64,000 nucleotides of DNA from Kribbella kalugense. Its GTDB lineage: Bacteria; Actinomycetota; Actinomycetes; Propionibacteriales; Kribbellaceae. Each line of letters starts with the position of its first letter. Position 1 is the first letter of the stretch. Where the stretch lies: positions 667,763 through 731,762 of the forward strand of contig NZ_SODF01000003.1 of assembly GCF_004365875.1 (NCBI RefSeq), given 5' to 3'. Position numbers and translations under genes: made by a program. Below, in pieces: positions 35,100-43,796 of the stretch. The notes under the pieces were generated by a model. That model searched no databases. It saw only the letters and a program-made list of their open reading frames with translations, and was not told where the DNA came from.

Positions 35100-35397
35100 T
35101 TGAACAGCGATGCGGAGAGCGACTACACCGCCTTCGTGACCCATCACGCCAACGCGATGTGGCGTACGGCGTACCTGCTCTGCGGAGACCGGCGGCGGGC
35201 GACCCAGGAGGCGCTTCTCCGGCTGTACCGCGGCTGGCGGAGGATCTACAGCAAAGGCGGCATCCTCGCGTACGCGAGCAAGGTGGTCGTCTCGACCCCA
35301 GGCGCTCGCCGAGCTGCCGGATCGGCAGCGAGCCTGCGTCGTACTGCGGTACTTCGAGGATCTTGCCGACTTCGACCTCGCCGAACTGGGAGGCTGA
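35100..35397 (+). pseudogene. SigE-type ECF sigma factor with internal deletion and frameshift
   Basis: The frame starts normally (DYTAFVTHHANAMWRTAYLLCGDRRRATQEALLRLYRGWRRI) and keeps most of region 2. Around 35300, region 2.4 through the linker is missing; a different frame then gives the start of region 4 (LAELPDRQRACVVLRYFEDLADFDLAEL) and a stop at 35395-35397. The helix-turn-helix itself is gone. Two changes are therefore needed to restore it. The residual operon link to the next damaged gene is intact. Confidence 0.75.
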
Positions 35398-35398
35398 C

Positions 35399-35793
35399 AT
35401 GACGAACCAGCTCAAAGACCTGATGACCGAGGCCGTCGACGCGCAAGCGCCGTACGTCCCCGACCTCGACACCCTGATGCGAACCGGACGCCGGCAGGTA
35501 CGGCGACGTCGCCTGGCGACCGCGGTCGCGACTGCTGCAGCCGTCGCGGTCGTCGCCGGCGCAACCACGGTCGCCTTCAACACGATCAACTGGTCCAGCG
35601 ATGCACCGGTCGCGCCGATGCTGACTCCAACCTCGCCCACGGTGCCGACGGTTATGTCGGCATGGCCAAGGTGAAGAACGGGCACTTCGCCTACCGCCGC
35701 GTGGAGCAGTCGCCGTGGCCGGGGCCGGTGCCGCACGCGATTGTTCGGTTCAAGTTCGCGGGCAAAGCGGAGTACGTCGCGGCTAGCCGGTGA
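35399..35793 (+). pseudogene. Partner membrane protein of the sigma factor, internally deleted
   Basis: ATG 35399 begins MTNQLKDLMTEAVDAQAPYVPDLDTL with an arginine cluster and one transmembrane helix (about 40-60), the layout of membrane partners in SigE-type operons. The frame derails near 35640; in another frame the original C-terminus continues (GYVGMAKVKNGHFAYRRV, IVRFKFAGKAEYVAAS) to TGA 35791-35793. Most of the extracellular domain is lost. The end overlaps the convergent SecDF-P1-like gene by 11 bp. Confidence 0.68.
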
Positions 35794-36373
35794 TCTTGGT
35801 GGCGAGGGCCTCGGCGCTGTCGCGGTTGTAGTCGCCGTTGATCTGGACCTTGCCGCCGGTGATCTCGGACTGGACCGCCGGGGCGGCGGCGACCTTTCCG
35901 CGGACCACGATTGCTACCTGGTTCGCGGGCGTGGTCTGTTTGGCGAGATTGGCGGTGAGCTGCTCGAACAGCTTGGCGCCCTTCGAGTCGAGGGTGAGGG
36001 CGATGAGCCAGCCGCCGGTCCCGTTCGGATCGGCTGCGGCCTTCACCTCGGACACGTTGCTGCCGTCGAGCTCGACCTTGCCGAGGGTGTAGCGCATGCC
36101 GGCGTCGTCGCACGCCGTACCTGCAGGCGTCGGAGTGGGACACGCGCCCGGCTTGGCCGTGAGCACGCGACGGAACTCGACCGCGGTCGGGTCCGAAGGC
36201 TTCGTCCGGACCGCGGGTGCCACGGCAGGCTTGTCATCGCTTCGCTTCGCGACCAACACGACACCCGTGACGACGATGGCGATCAGCAGCAGCACCAGCC
36301 CGCCGACCAGCAGCAGCGGCCCCCGGGATCGCTTCGGCGGAGGCTGCTGCGGAAAGAGAGGCGGGTAGGTCAT
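35783..36373 (-). CDS. Membrane-anchored protein with SecDF P1 head-like domain
   Basis: 196 residues from ATG 36373. A cytosolic proline-rich start (FPQQPPPKRSRG) and one helix (about 19-42) precede an extracytoplasmic domain. It reads WLIALTLDSKGAKLFEQLTANLAK, NQVAIVVRGKVAAAPAVQSEITGGKVQINGDYNRDSAEALA, which matches the P1 head subdomain of the SecD export factor. The SecD channel helices are absent, so it is a stand-alone relative common in actinobacteria, not SecD. Function unknown. Confidence 0.82.
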   Translation of the reverse strand: MTYPPLFPQQPPPKRSRGPLLLVGGLVLLLIAIVVTGVVLVAKRSDDKPAVAPAVRTKPSDPTAVEFRRVLTAKPGACPTPTPAGTACDDAGMRYTLGKVELDGSNVSEVKAAADPNGTGGWLIALTLDSKGAKLFEQLTANLAKQTTPANQVAIVVRGKVAAAPAVQSEITGGKVQINGDYNRDSAEALATKITG

Positions 36374-36390
36374 GAGGACATGCTAGGAAG

Positions 36391-37290
36391 TCAGGAAGTC
36401 ACCTTGAGCAGACGGGCCGCCAACTCAGCGTTGCGCTGAGCAAACGTGCGCCACAACTCAGGCGTCGCTGCGACCCGTTCCCGAGCCGTCGCCTCCCCCA
36501 CCGCACGCTGCGTCCACGTGCTCATCCGTCCGCCGCGCAGCTCGAAGCGGACGAGTACGCCGTCCGCCCAGCCGTACACGTCCGCGTCGCGCGGCTCGAG
36601 CCACGCGACCTTCTGCTCGGCGACGATCCAGGCGAGCGCCTCGATCTCACCCTGCACCTTGGCCGCGAACTCGTACCGCAACCCGGCCGCGGCTCGATCA
36701 CGTCGTCGTACCAGCTCGTCGCGCAGAGTGGTGACCGCAGCCGGATCGCGTTGCAGTACGGCGATCGCGGTACGCGCCAACGCGTCACGATCTCCCGGCC
36801 CGATCCCGAAGAGCCGGCCGAACTCCTCGGCAGAGCCATCGCCTTCCACTGTGTAATGCAGCGGCAACACTCGGTGCAGTCCGGAGATCGCCTGCCGGAT
36901 CCGCAGACCGCCGAGGTACGGACCGAAGTGCGGCGCGCTCCCGGTGATCGTGTGCTGGAATCGCAAGCCTGGCTTGGATCCGTCGTCGAGGCGGATGTAG
37001 CCGACCACCTCCGCGCCACCCTCGGTCCGATTCCAGCGCGGCTTGGAACGCTCAAGCAGGTTGCGCTCCAACCAGGCCGCCTCGTGCTCGGAGTCGCACC
37101 AAACCCCTTCTACCCGAGCGATTCGCCGTACCATCCGGGCCAGGTGCGGCCGGTCGCCGACGTTCACCCAGTAGGACCGCACGCGTCGGCGCAGATTGCG
37201 GGCCCTGCCGATATACAAAATCTTCCCGGCGTCGTCGCGGAAACGGTAGACGCCCGGGCCGGTCGGCAACTCCCGAACGCTACGGATCAT
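36391..37290 (-). CDS. GIY-YIG nuclease, UvrC-like N-terminal half only
   Basis: 299 residues from ATG 37290. The GIY-YIG nuclease domain is at the N-terminus (PGVYRFRDDAGKILYIGRARNLRRRVRSYW, HEAAWLERNLLERSKPRWN) with catalytic Arg and Glu in place. A middle region (YIRLDDGSKPGLRFQH, FGPYLGGLRIRQAI) and a UVR-like helix pair (AAGLRYEFAAKVQGEIEAL) follow. The UvrC C-terminal RNase H and HhH parts are missing. It may be a Cho-like 3' incision nuclease or a UvrC paralogue acting in repair. The true uvrC is not in this window. Confidence 0.87.
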   Translation of the reverse strand: MIRSVRELPTGPGVYRFRDDAGKILYIGRARNLRRRVRSYWVNVGDRPHLARMVRRIARVEGVWCDSEHEAAWLERNLLERSKPRWNRTEGGAEVVGYIRLDDGSKPGLRFQHTITGSAPHFGPYLGGLRIRQAISGLHRVLPLHYTVEGDGSAEEFGRLFGIGPGDRDALARTAIAVLQRDPAAVTTLRDELVRRRDRAAAGLRYEFAAKVQGEIEALAWIVAEQKVAWLEPRDADVYGWADGVLVRFELRGGRMSTWTQRAVGEATARERVAATPELWRTFAQRNAELAARLLKVTS

Positions 37291-37461
37291 CAGCCCAGTG
37301 TGCCCGGTCCGACCGTCCGAGTGAGCAATCGGTGGAGTGTTTGAAACGAATGCTGGTCGGGGCTTGCGTCGCGGGTTGCGCGCAGGTAATCCTTACGGCC
37401 GACCGAGTGTCTGTATGGGGCTGTGAGGGCTGGCACCGGGGTTGTGAGGCTGGGGGGCTTC

Positions 37462-40400
37462 GTGTTGTTTTCTGCCAAGTTGCTGCGTCGTGTTCTGCCC
37501 ATGTTCTGCGTACTTCTGTTGCTGCCGCTCGCAGTGACGGCGCCGGCACAGGCCGCTGTCACGCCGACCGGATTCAGTGAGCAGGCGGTGTTCAGCGGAC
37601 TCACCAATCCGACGAACGTCGTGTTCTCGCCGGACGGCCGGGTGTTCGTCGCTGAGAAGAGCGGCCTGATCAAGGTCTTCGACTCACTCGACGATCCGAC
37701 GCCGAGTGTGTACGCCGACTTGCGGACCGAGGTCGACAACTACTGGGACCGCGGTCTGCTCGGGCTGGCGTTGCATCCCGACTTCCCTCAGGATCCACGC
37801 ATCTACGTGCTGTACACGCACGACGGACTGATCGGCGGGCCGACACCGAAGTGGGGTACGCCGGACACCGCCGACGATCCTTGTCCCAGCCCGCCCGGTC
37901 CGACCGCTGACGGTTGCCAGGCCAGCGCGCGTCTCTCGGTGATCAACGGGAACGGGGCCGAGCAGGTGCTGGTCGAAGACTGGTGCCAGGTGTTCCCGAG
38001 CCATTCGATCGGCTCGATCGAGTTCGGCCCGGATGGGATGCTGTACGCCGGCGCGGGTGACGGAGCCAGCTTCAACTACGTCGACTACGGCCAGGACAGC
38101 TACCCGGCGTCCGACGTCACGCCGGACAACCCGTGTGGTGACGGGCCCGCGCCCGTCGGCGCGACGCTCACCCCGCCGACCGCCGAAGGTGGTGCGCTCC
38201 GAGCCCAAGACGTCCGTACGACTGGCGATCCGACCACTCTGGACGGCTCGATCATCCGCATCGACCCGGACACCGGACAAGCCGCGCCCGGCAACCCGGC
38301 TGCGAGCAGTGCGGATCTGAACACGCGCCGGATCGTCGCGAACGGTCTGCGGAACCCGATGCGGTTCACGTTCCGGCCGGGGACGAAGGAGTTGTGGCTC
38401 GGTGACGTCGGCTATTCGACGTGGGAGGAGATCGACCGGATCACCGACCCCACGGCCAAGGTGACGAACTTCGGCTGGCCCTGCTACGAGGGTTCGGGCC
38501 GGCAGCCCGGGTACGACGCGATCAACGTGAACCTCTGCGAAAACCTGTACGCCGCCGGTCCGTCGGCGGTCACGTCGCCGTACTACGCGTACAAACACAC
38601 CGATCACATCGTTTCCGGGGAGTCGTGTACGGTCGGCAGCTCGTCGATCTCCGGGATGTCATTCTATGCCGGGGGCAACTATCCGGCGGCGTACAAGGGC
38701 GCACTGTTCTTCACCGACTACAGCCGGCGCTGTGTGTGGGCGATGATGCCGGGCTCGGACGGCTTGCCGGATCCCGCACAGATCCAGGTGTTCGCGTCGG
38801 GGTACGGCGCGACGAAACTGCAGACCGGTCCGGGCGGGGATCTGTTCGCGGTCGACTACGACAACGGCCGGATCATGCGGTACGTGTACGACGCGACGAA
38901 CAACCCGCCGACCGCGGTCATCCAGGCGAACCCGGCCAGCGGGCCGACGCCGTTGGCGGTGACGTTCGATGGGACCGCGTCCAACGATGCCGACGGCAAT
39001 CCGCTGACGTACGCATGGGATCTCGACGGGGACGGCGTCTACGACGACTCCACCGCGGCGACGGTGCAGCACATGTACACGACGTCAGGGGAAGTGGTCG
39101 CGCGGCTGAAGGTGTCGGACGGCCATACGACCAGTACGACGTCTACACAGATCAACGTGGCCAACACCGCGCCGACCGCGCTCATCACGTCACCTGGTCC
39201 GGCGACGACGTGGAAGGTCGGAGACACGATCAACTTCTCGGGCTCGGCGACCGATCCCGAGCAGGGCACGTTGCCGGGGTCGGCGCTGACCTGGACGTTG
39301 ATCATGCATCACTGTCCGAGTGACTGCCATACGCACACGATCACGTCGATGACCGGGGCCGGTGGTTCGTTCGTCGCGCCGGATCACGAGTATCCGTCGT
39401 ACCTCGAACTGAAGCTGACCGCGACGGACGCTCAGGGGTTGACCGACACCAAGAGCGTGCGGCTGGATCCGAAGACGGTCGGGCTGAGGCTCGCCTCCTC
39501 GCCGGCAGGGTTGCCGGTGACGTCCCTGGACACGACGGCCAAGACCCCGTTCACCTCCACTGTGATCATCGGGTCGAGTGTGTCGGTGTCCGCGGATCCG
39601 GTGCAGGCTTCTTCGAACCAGCTCTATCGCTTTGCGAGCTGGTCGGACGGTGGAGCACGGAACCACAACCTGGTTGCACCGGAGGCGGCTGCGACGTACA
39701 CAGCGACGTACGGCGTGAAACGCAACCTCGCTCGCGGTCGACCGGCGCTTGCCTCGAGCACCTATCTCGCCGGGCGCGAGGCGGCGAAGGCTGTCGACGG
39801 TTCGATGACCACGGCGTGGTCGAGTGCACGGAAGGATCCGCAGTGGCTCCGGATTGATCTGGGATCGGTGCAGGTGGTCAACCGGGTGCTCCTGAACTGG
39901 CTGTCGACGGCGTACGCGAAGTCGTACCAGATCCAGGTGTCCGGGTCCGGGCGGACGTGGAAGACCGTCTACTCGACGACGGCCGGCGACGGCGGGACCG
40001 ACAGTTTGCTGTTCAGTGCGAACTACGCGCGGTATGTGCGGATCAGCGCGACCTCTCGTGCTGTTGCCGGCAGCTACTACTCGCTGTGGGAGTTCGGCGT
40101 CTTCCAGGACACCGGGCCGGTGACCGGGATCGCCGGGCAGTGTGTCGATGTCTACCAGGCTTCGACAGCTGACGGTACGCCAACAACGCTGTACACCTGC
40201 AAGGGCGCGGTCAACCAGCAATGGACTCCGTCCCCGGACGACGGCACCCTACGCACGATGGGCAAATGCCTCGACGGTCGAGCTGCAGCGGCCGTCGCGT
40301 TGTGGACCTGCAACGGCACGCCCGCCCAACACTGGACCCCACAACCCAACGGAACGCTACTCAACGCCGCCTCAAATCTATGCCTCGCACCAGCCGGCGG

Positions 40401-40476
40401 CCTGTCCACCAACGGCACCAAACTGACCCTCACCACCTGCACCACCACAATCAACCAGAAGTGGGTTCTCCCGTAG
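37462..40476 (+). CDS. Secreted PQQ-type sugar dehydrogenase with PKD, discoidin and ricin B modules
   Basis: 1004 residues from GTG 37462 (TGGGGGG upstream; GTG 37423 and 37444 are weaker alternatives). A signal peptide is followed by a glucose/sorbosone dehydrogenase beta-propeller (about 40-450; GLTNPTNVVFSPDGRVFVAEKSG, HSIGSIEFGPDGMLY, NGLRNPMRFTF, GDVGYSTWEEID). Then come a PKD domain (about 470-560; NPLTYAWDLDGDGVYDD), a second beta domain, an F5/8 type C module (about 740-870; ALASSTYL, AVDGSMTTAWSS) and a ricin-type lectin (about 885-1004; three QxW-like repeats). It likely oxidises sugars outside the cell while bound to glycans. PQQ dependence is inferred from family. Confidence 0.88.
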   Translation: MLFSAKLLRRVLPMFCVLLLLPLAVTAPAQAAVTPTGFSEQAVFSGLTNPTNVVFSPDGRVFVAEKSGLIKVFDSLDDPTPSVYADLRTEVDNYWDRGLLGLALHPDFPQDPRIYVLYTHDGLIGGPTPKWGTPDTADDPCPSPPGPTADGCQASARLSVINGNGAEQVLVEDWCQVFPSHSIGSIEFGPDGMLYAGAGDGASFNYVDYGQDSYPASDVTPDNPCGDGPAPVGATLTPPTAEGGALRAQDVRTTGDPTTLDGSIIRIDPDTGQAAPGNPAASSADLNTRRIVANGLRNPMRFTFRPGTKELWLGDVGYSTWEEIDRITDPTAKVTNFGWPCYEGSGRQPGYDAINVNLCENLYAAGPSAVTSPYYAYKHTDHIVSGESCTVGSSSISGMSFYAGGNYPAAYKGALFFTDYSRRCVWAMMPGSDGLPDPAQIQVFASGYGATKLQTGPGGDLFAVDYDNGRIMRYVYDATNNPPTAVIQANPASGPTPLAVTFDGTASNDADGNPLTYAWDLDGDGVYDDSTAATVQHMYTTSGEVVARLKVSDGHTTSTTSTQINVANTAPTALITSPGPATTWKVGDTINFSGSATDPEQGTLPGSALTWTLIMHHCPSDCHTHTITSMTGAGGSFVAPDHEYPSYLELKLTATDAQGLTDTKSVRLDPKTVGLRLASSPAGLPVTSLDTTAKTPFTSTVIIGSSVSVSADPVQASSNQLYRFASWSDGGARNHNLVAPEAAATYTATYGVKRNLARGRPALASSTYLAGREAAKAVDGSMTTAWSSARKDPQWLRIDLGSVQVVNRVLLNWLSTAYAKSYQIQVSGSGRTWKTVYSTTAGDGGTDSLLFSANYARYVRISATSRAVAGSYYSLWEFGVFQDTGPVTGIAGQCVDVYQASTADGTPTTLYTCKGAVNQQWTPSPDDGTLRTMGKCLDGRAAAAVALWTCNGTPAQHWTPQPNGTLLNAASNLCLAPAGGLSTNGTKLTLTTCTTTINQKWVLP

Positions 40477-40515
40477 AGGACGGAAGCTGTCCTCTACTGC
40501 GGACATGATCGAGAC

Positions 40516-41004
40516 ATGACAAAGAACCCCGGCGGTAAGGCGACCGTTACTCCGTATGTGGCCGTTCGTGGAGCGGCGGCCTGGCTCGAGTTTGTGCAGG
40601 AGGCGTTCGGGACGAAGCCGGCCTTCGCGGTCCAGAACGAGGACGGGACGATCGGCCATGCCGAGATGACGATCGGCGACTCGGTCGTGATGGCCTTCGA
40701 CGCCCAACCCGACTGGCCCGACACCCCAAGCTTCCTGAGCGTGTACGTCGACGACGCGGACGCCGTGGTCGACCGTGCAGTCGCAGCCGGCGCGACCGTG
40801 ATCACCGAGCTGACCACGTCCCGGATCGTCGGCGACCGCGGCGCCCGGATCAAGGACCCGGCCGGCAACATCTGGTGGATCCAGACTCACCTGTACGACG
40901 TAGACCCCGCCGACCTTCCCGCCCTCTTCGCCGACCCCGCCGAAGCCGCGACCATGCGCCGCCTCCAGGAATCCTTCGCCACCGAAATGCGCTCCCGCGC
41001 CTAA
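40516..41004 (+). CDS. VOC-family protein, PhnB-like
   Basis: 162 residues. VTPYVAVRGAAAWLEFVQEAFG, HAEMTIGDSVVMAFDAQ, LSVYVDDADAVVDRAVAAGATV and the closing RGARIKDPAGNIWWIQTH form the PhnB-like VOC fold in which one chain pairs with another. The usual first metal ligand (H/Q in the PYL region) is not evident. A final helix of 30 residues is extra. Likely cytosolic; function unknown. Confidence 0.87.
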   Translation: MTKNPGGKATVTPYVAVRGAAAWLEFVQEAFGTKPAFAVQNEDGTIGHAEMTIGDSVVMAFDAQPDWPDTPSFLSVYVDDADAVVDRAVAAGATVITELTTSRIVGDRGARIKDPAGNIWWIQTHLYDVDPADLPALFADPAEAATMRRLQESFATEMRSRA

Positions 41005-41008
41005 CCCC

Positions 41009-41030
41009 GTTCATTTGGCGTTCACGCGGT
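41009..41030 (+). promoter_or_regulatory. PHO-box-like direct repeat before the phytase-like gene
   Basis: Two 11-bp units, GTTCATTTGGC and GTTCACGCGGT, lie in direct tandem about 40 bp upstream of ATG 41071. This matches the PhoP-binding direct-repeat design of actinomycetes (GTTCA-led 11-mers). The product type (phosphate-related secreted enzyme) fits. Confidence 0.6.
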
Positions 41031-41070
41031 CGGGTGAGGGTCGCGGGGACGTCTGTGAGGGGAGATTCGC

Positions 41071-42366
41071 ATGTCGCGTAATAGGTGGCTGGTTGCGGCT
41101 TCGATGGTTGGGGTTGCCGCGTTGGTGGGAGGTACGGCGCAGACCGCCGTCGCCGGTGATCGCGGGCCGAAGGTGGTGGGGACGGCTACGTTGCCGGACA
41201 TCTCCTTGAAGAAGTTCTCGAATGACCTGATCCGCGGCTCGGTGGACAACGACCGGAAGGTCGATCTCGGTGGGATCGGGAGTGACATCTTCCCGGCCGG
41301 GAAGAGCGGTGAGTTCTGGACCGTGACCGACCGTGGGCCGAACGGGCAGATCAAGGTCGACGACGTGAACCGGCGGACGTTTCCGGTGCCGGGGTTCGAC
41401 CCGGCGATCGTGAAGGTCAAGGTGGACGGCAAGAAGCTGAAGGTGATCGACGCGATCCCGATCACCACGCGGCACGGTAAGGCGGTCACCGGCCTGTCCA
41501 ACCAGGAGAGCCGCGACGAGCTTCCCTACAACTTCGACGCCTCCACCCGCCTCGGTCTGAACCCGAACGGCCTCGACACCGAAGGCATCGTCCGGGCGGC
41601 CGACGGGACGTTCTGGCTGGTCGACGAGTACAGCCCGTCGCTCGTCCACGTGTCGAGCCGCGGTCAGGTGCTCGCGCGGTACGTTCCGAAGGGCCTGAAT
41701 CTCAAGGGCGCCGACTACCCGGTGATCGAGTCGCTGCCGGCGATCTTCCTGACCCGCAAGATCAACCGCGGTTTCGAAGGCCTGGCGCAGCTGCCCGGCG
41801 GCGACCTGGTCCTCGCGCTGCAGAGCCCGCTGTCGAACCCGAGCAAGAAGGTCGGCGAGGCCTCGCTCAACACGCGGCTGCTGCGGTTCTCGCCGCACCG
41901 CGGGAAGCTGACGGCGGAGTACGCGTACCAGTTCGACCCGGTCGGCGTGGTCGACCCGGGTGAGGACGACACGAGCGAGCTGAAGATCTCGTCGATCGTT
42001 GCCGCAGGCCCCGAAACGCTGCTGGTGGAGGAGCGGACCGACAACGCTGCGCGGCTGCAGACCGTCGTACTGCGACCATCCGCCAACATCCTCGGCTCGA
42101 AGTGGGACGATGTCGCGACCACGCCGTCGTACGAGGCGGACGCGACCGGCGTACCGGTGCTCAAGAAGAAACTGTTCCTCGACCTGAACGCGGTCAAAGG
42201 CGCGCCGAAGAAGATCGAGGGCATCGCGCTGCTGCCGCACGACACGCTGGTCCTGATCAACGACAACGACTTCGGGATGACCGACGGGTCGGCCGCATTC
42301 GATGCCGACGGCAACCTGGTCGACAGCGGAATCGAGACCACCCTGGTGACTGTCCGCCTGCACTGA
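41071..42366 (+). CDS. Secreted esterase-like phytase-family protein
   Basis: 431 residues from ATG 41071 behind GAGGGGA. A signal peptide (1-28) leads to a beta-propeller of the phytase-like/esterase-like family: FSNDLIRGSVDNDRKVDLGGIGSDIF, WTVTDRGPNGQI, GLDTEGIVRAADGTFWLVDEYSPSLVHVS, GFEGLAQLPGGDLVLALQSPL, KKIEGIALLPHDTLVLINDNDFG. These proteins are calcium-binding extracellular phosphoesterases or relatives; the PHO-box-like repeat upstream suggests induction by phosphate limitation. Monocistronic, closed by a long hairpin. Confidence 0.87.
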   Translation: MSRNRWLVAASMVGVAALVGGTAQTAVAGDRGPKVVGTATLPDISLKKFSNDLIRGSVDNDRKVDLGGIGSDIFPAGKSGEFWTVTDRGPNGQIKVDDVNRRTFPVPGFDPAIVKVKVDGKKLKVIDAIPITTRHGKAVTGLSNQESRDELPYNFDASTRLGLNPNGLDTEGIVRAADGTFWLVDEYSPSLVHVSSRGQVLARYVPKGLNLKGADYPVIESLPAIFLTRKINRGFEGLAQLPGGDLVLALQSPLSNPSKKVGEASLNTRLLRFSPHRGKLTAEYAYQFDPVGVVDPGEDDTSELKISSIVAAGPETLLVEERTDNAARLQTVVLRPSANILGSKWDDVATTPSYEADATGVPVLKKKLFLDLNAVKGAPKKIEGIALLPHDTLVLINDNDFGMTDGSAAFDADGNLVDSGIETTLVTVRLH

Positions 42367-42379
42367 AGCGGACCGCCAC

Positions 42380-42437
42380 GCAGGCAGAACCCCGCATTCC
42401 GACCGCGTCAGACGGTCAAATGCGGGGTTCTGCCTGC
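42380..42437. terminator. Long hairpin after the phytase-like gene
   Basis: A perfect 19-bp inverted repeat (GCAGGCAGAACCCCGCATT, right arm 42419-42437) carries a smaller inner stem (GACCG/CGGTC). There is no T-tract, so termination by pausing on a very stable stem is assumed. Confidence 0.6.
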
Positions 42438-42473
42438 ATGCAGGTCCACCCCTGACGAAATAGACCGCTGATC

Positions 42474-42499
42474 TGTGATGTGGCGTTGTTCACGTCACA
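42474..42499. promoter_or_regulatory. Inverted repeat upstream of the FAD oxidoreductase
   Basis: TGTGATGTG and CACGTCACA (one mismatch) flank an 8-bp spacer about 60 bp before the start at 42558. A candidate operator; the regulator is unknown. Confidence 0.4.
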
Positions 42500-42517
42500 T
42501 GCTCTGCTCGGCCGGCG

Positions 42518-43795
42518 TCAGGTGTTTGTTCGATGAGGGCAAACACTAAGGATCGTCATGAGCGCAGTAGTCGAAGGATTTGGTGGGGAGATCGTCGCGC
42601 CGGGCGACGAGGGGTACGACGTCGCGAGCCGGACGGTGCTGGTCGCCGGCAGCCCGGCGTACGTGCTCCGGCCGGCGAACGTCGAGGATGTCCGGAAGGC
42701 CGTGGCGTTCGCCGTTGAGAGCGGCCTGCCGCTCGCGGTGCGCGGCGGCGGGCACTCGTTCGCGGGGTTGGGGACGAACGACGGCGGTGTGGTGATCGAC
42801 CTCGGCAAGCTGGCCGGGATCGAGATCATCGACAAGGAACGGCATGTCGTGCGGATCGGCGGCGGCGCTACCTGGGGACAGGTCGCGGCCGCGCTGGCGC
42901 CGCACGGGCTGGCGATCTCGTCGGGTGACACGAAGAGCGTCGGCGTCGGCGGGCTGACGTTGAGCGGCGGGATGGGGTGGAAGGTCCGCAAGTACGGTCT
43001 CGCGCTGGACCAACTGGTCGCGGTACAGCTCGTGACCGCAGCGGGTGACGTAGTCCGCGCCGCCGACGACGAGAACCCCGAGCTGTTCTGGGCGATCCGC
43101 GGTGGTGGCGGCAACCTCGGGATCGTGACCGCGTTCGACTTCGCGGCGCACCCGACGACCGACATCTTCTTCGGCAAGATCGCGTTCCCCGCGAACGAGA
43201 TCGCCGAGGTGCTCCAGGGCTGGGCGGAGTACCAGCGCACCGCGCCCGCCGAGCTCACCTCGATCGCGTCGTTCGCGAACTTCCATGCGGTGAACACCTC
43301 TCCGGACGGTGCGGTCACAGCCTCGGGCTCGCCCACCTGACGGTAGCCGGCGCTGAGCAGGGTCTGTTGCGACGCTTGGTTGTCAGGGCTGGTCCTGGCG
43401 TCCAGGAAGGTCAGCCCCAGACGAGCCGCAATGTGCGCGGCCGCCGAAAGAGCATCCCGGGCCGCGCCTCTCCCCCTGCCCCAAGGAGCCAACCAGAAAC
43501 CGACCTCCGCCCGGTCCGCCCTCACGTTGAACAGGACGATGCTGCCGAGGAATCCGTCCGAGCCGGCGTCGGCGATCGCCAACACGGCCAAGGAACCGTC
43601 CGCAAGCCCGGCCGCGATGTCTCCGTCGATCTGCTCCCGGACGAGATCTTCGGTGTAGTCGGAGAACGGTAGGTGCCCGTGCCGCTCGACCGACTCGTCT
43701 TTGGATCCCAGCGCGTACGAGGCAGCATCGCCATGCTCGAGAGTGCGGACCCGGACCCGACCTTCGAGACAGGGCAGCGCGTCAAGCACGGTCAC
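42518..43795 (-). CDS. GNAT acetyltransferase whose frame runs on into antisense of the FAD gene
   Basis: Only the first about 170 of 425 codons are GNAT: RVRTLEHGDAASYALG, SIVLFNVRADRAEVGFWLAPWGRGRGAARDALSAAAHIAARLGLTFLDARTSPDNQASQQTLLSAGYRQVG, with the acetyl-CoA loop WGRGRGAA. After VFTAWKF the frame reads antisense through the truncated oxidoreductase to a stop at 42518. The original 3' end seems lost in the same deletion. The start at 43795 is one base from the ychF stop, so it is in the ychF operon. It may still make an elongated, perhaps active, protein. Confidence 0.6.
   Translation of the reverse strand: MTVLDALPCLEGRVRVRTLEHGDAASYALGSKDESVERHGHLPFSDYTEDLVREQIDGDIAAGLADGSLAVLAIADAGSDGFLGSIVLFNVRADRAEVGFWLAPWGRGRGAARDALSAAAHIAARLGLTFLDARTSPDNQASQQTLLSAGYRQVGEPEAVTAPSGEVFTAWKFANDAIEVSSAGAVRWYSAQPWSTSAISFAGNAILPKKMSVVGCAAKSNAVTIPRLPPPPRIAQNSSGFSSSAARTTSPAAVTSCTATSWSSARPYLRTFHPIPPLNVSPPTPTLFVSPDEIASPCGASAAATCPQVAPPPIRTTCRSLSMISIPASLPRSITTPPSFVPNPANECPPPRTASGRPLSTANATAFRTSSTFAGRSTYAGLPATSTVRLATSYPSSPGATISPPNPSTTALMTILSVCPHRTNT
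42558..43340 (+). pseudogene. FAD-binding (berberine-bridge-type) oxidoreductase, 3' half deleted
   Basis: 260 codons from ATG 42558. The p-cresol methylhydroxylase/BBE FAD domain is intact: YVLRPANVEDVRKAVAFA, AVRGGGHSFAGLG with the His that can bind FAD, GATWGQVAAALAPHGLAISSGDTKSVGVGGLTLSGGMGW, IRGGGGNLGIVTAFDF. Full proteins are about 450 residues with a substrate domain and BBE tail; here similarity stops near SFANFH (about 43285), and the last 17 codons are the antisense of a GNAT gene. A deletion has fused the two genes tail to tail, so activity is unlikely. Confidence 0.78.
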
Positions 43796-43796
43796 G

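Noticed and set aside
42474..42499. CRP-type site before the FAD oxidoreductase
   Set aside because: TGTGA and TCACA are 16 bp apart, not the 6 bp required for CRP, so it is listed only as an inverted repeat of unknown use.
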